This document shows positions 62,301 to 64,000 of a DNA stretch of 64,000 nucleotides, piece by piece. The stretch is from Gymnorhina tibicen (Eukaryota > Chordata > Aves > Passeriformes > Artamidae), in NCBI GenBank assembly GCA_013399875.1, contig VXAZ01006384.1, positions 239 to 64,238 of the forward strand, given 5' to 3'. A program made the translations under genes and the position numbers. The notes below the pieces were generated by a model that saw nothing but the letters and a program-made list of their open reading frames with translations, was not told the origin of the DNA and did no database searches. The first letter of the stretch is position 1. Each line of letters starts with the position of its first letter.

Positions 62301-63954
62301 TCAGGTTTCCTAACTTCACTTTCACTCATCTCCAAATATAAACCAACTGTATTGTGAAAGTGAGTAGTCCAGACACCCTGCTGCTTTGAATTACGTAAGA
62401 TACTGAAAAAGCTTTACACTTTGAAACACCTGGAGCTGACACAGTTCTACACCAGTGTGGGAGGGATCAGAAGGTGCCCCACCTTCTCCTGCCAGGTGCT
62501 GATGCTGGGCCAAAGGAGGAGGTAGGCAATGTGGTTACAAGTCATACACGGGAATATATTTGGTTTGATTTTCAACTATAGGTCTATTTTATGAGATTCT
62601 ATACAAATTTCCAAACATCATACTACCCAAAAGTTCAGCTCCTTCCCTGTGTACAGAATCCATCTACTTAGTAATCACTTCTTTAATAAATGATGTTCCT
62701 GTTTAGCTTTACTCCAGGACTGATTTTTTCTAAATTTTGCAACCTGCCTATTGAATTTTCTGAGTTCTGACAAGACCATAAAGTAGGGGCAAGCTATGAC
62801 AGAAAGCAAAAGATAAAGCATAGAAGGAACTGTACAAGAGCATAACTCAAGTACAGAAACGCAGTAGTGTCAATTCACTGAAAGATCATTTTCCCATCCA
62901 CCTATATCTCCCAGGAGAAGCTAAAAAGATAGCCAGAAAATAAGGCTAAATAGAGCCTCTTCCATCCCAAAAGCATATGCAGGATTTCATTGCTGGCTTT
63001 TGCATTAACCTATACATTCTGTCCCTGTGGAAAAACCCCTGATGAATTCTGCACAAGGCAGTGTAGTGTCATGATTCTTATTAATGCCACAAACACTGAC
63101 TAAATTGTGTAGAAACTTAGAAATAAACAAACAAAATAATAATTACAAGCTTTTGAAAGTTTCTGCATCATCTAAAGAAATACATCCATATTTTTAACAA
63201 CAGAAAATTTAAAACACTTCAGTCTTTTATGTGGGAAGTATTATATGACTATTGTTTTAGAAAATTTTTTCACTGTATCTAAATTCCCACAAATATGATC
63301 TGGATAAGAAATAAATTTTTTTTCCCGCAAGCTTCATAAGCCTGAGGGAAGCCTGTTCCACATTAGAGGAAAACAATTTTTAACTGCTCACAGTAAAAAA
63401 TACCTTATTAACATAAAAATTGCCTTGAAACAGATGCCCAGAGTCCAAATTCACCAGCTTCTGTGGTCTGGGGTGGGTTGGGTCTGTTTGTGGTGAGTTT
63501 TGGTTGGTTGGTTTAAATGTACTGCCCACATTTTTTAATTAAAAAGTAAACCAAATTAAAAAACCTACCTAAGCAAATTCCTACAGCAAGAACAGAATCA
63601 AAACCACCAGCACGAGGAAAAGAGATAGAAGAGTAATAATGTCATTTTGCCTAAAAAAAAAAAAAAGTTGTAGGAGCACTATTTAGGAAACAGTCTACTT
63701 ATTCAGCATGTCTGTTCTTTTACAGATTTCTCTGGGTGTATTTTTTTCCCCACCTACAAACAAGTGTACAAATTTTTTTAAAGCTTCTTCATTTTTGGAC
63801 CTCAACAAAAATTTGAAAAAATCATAAATCAACCAAGCCATTCTGATGTTAGGACAGTGCAAGCATAAAAAGAGTATGGTCTACATGCAGCTTACAAGGG
63901 GGAGAAAGAAGTTTCTTATGCAGATTTCTTTTTTGAGAGCAGCACAAAAAACCA

Positions 63955-63993
63955 ACAGCAACAAAACAAAACAAAAGAAAAAAAAAAAAACCA
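63955..63993. repeat. (CAAAA)n / poly-A simple repeat
   Basis: ACAAAACAAAACAAAAG passes into a 13-A run at the right edge of the window. Confidence 0.75.
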
Positions 63994-64000
63994 AAGAGCA

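Larger units (their letters stand above)
35703..64000 (-). other. APBA1 intron 1 (5' part outside window)
   Basis: Everything right of the main coding exon's acceptor is read as the first intron because no other coding exon, CpG-island promoter or neighbouring gene was recognised. In mammals this intron is very long and the first exon is noncoding. The interval carries LTRs, CR1 fragments, simple repeats and palindromes listed separately. The remaining stretches (about 38600-40460, 41100-43900, 44600-49600, 51000-59000 and 59350-64000) hold only AT-rich unique sequence and isolated unsupported open frames. Confidence 0.7.

Noticed and set aside
1..64000. CRISPR arrays, operons, prokaryotic mobile elements, tRNA or rRNA genes
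   Set aside because: No spaced direct-repeat arrays, no ribosome-binding-site-spaced gene strings, and no tRNA cloverleaf or rRNA core sequence recognised on either strand.

Overview
The window is vertebrate nuclear DNA and almost certainly avian. The evidence is a split single-copy neuronal gene with canonical GT-AG introns, CR1 non-LTR retrotransposon fragments of the bird type, and LTRs that resemble avian endogenous retroviruses. There is no prokaryotic gene organisation. Base composition is AT-rich and gene-poor, as expected inside a very long intron.

The only gene I can support is APBA1 (Mint1/X11-alpha, the neuronal APP-binding adaptor), on the minus strand and incomplete. Nine coding exons were assembled by hand with consistent splice phases: 34497-35648 (start codon at 35648), 24506-24607, 21106-21145, 17012-17157, 12101-12133, 10887-10973, 10124-10309, 6627-6806 and 5616-5828. 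Together they encode 713 residues. In order these are the acidic N-terminal region with the Munc18-binding stretch and the CASK-binding IWVMRQ motif, a variable linker, the PTB domain (which contains a 33-nt microexon), and PDZ1. The exons for PDZ2 and the C-terminus were not found and should lie left of position 1. The 5' noncoding first exon(s) should lie right of 64000, so 35703-64000 is read as intron 1. In mammals the gene is on the human chromosome 9q21 segment, which corresponds to the avian Z, so a Z location is likely but is not shown by this sequence.

The rest is intron with repeats. CR1 fragments lie at 1-1200 (-), 4320-5445 (+, carrying a 63-bp nested CR1 3' end), 27585-27715 (-), 30410-30836 (+), 40465-41060 (-) and 59050-59340 (-). 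LTR-like elements lie at 17344-18371 (-), 35845-36367 (+, solo LTR with target-site duplication), 37950-38460 (+, weaker), 43923-44345 (+, solo LTR), 50160-50535 (+) and 50562-50980 (+). Most LTRs are antisense to APBA1. Short palindromes, tandem duplications, simple repeats and two guanine-quadruplex-type motifs on the gene's sense strand are noted.

No previously undescribed multi-gene system is visible. The most interesting items are the PTB microexon with a weak donor, a solo LTR about 140 bp from the splice acceptor of the main coding exon, two related LTRs with matching termini, the loss of AATAAA in the only sense-oriented LTR, and a very compact quadruplex motif in intron 1.
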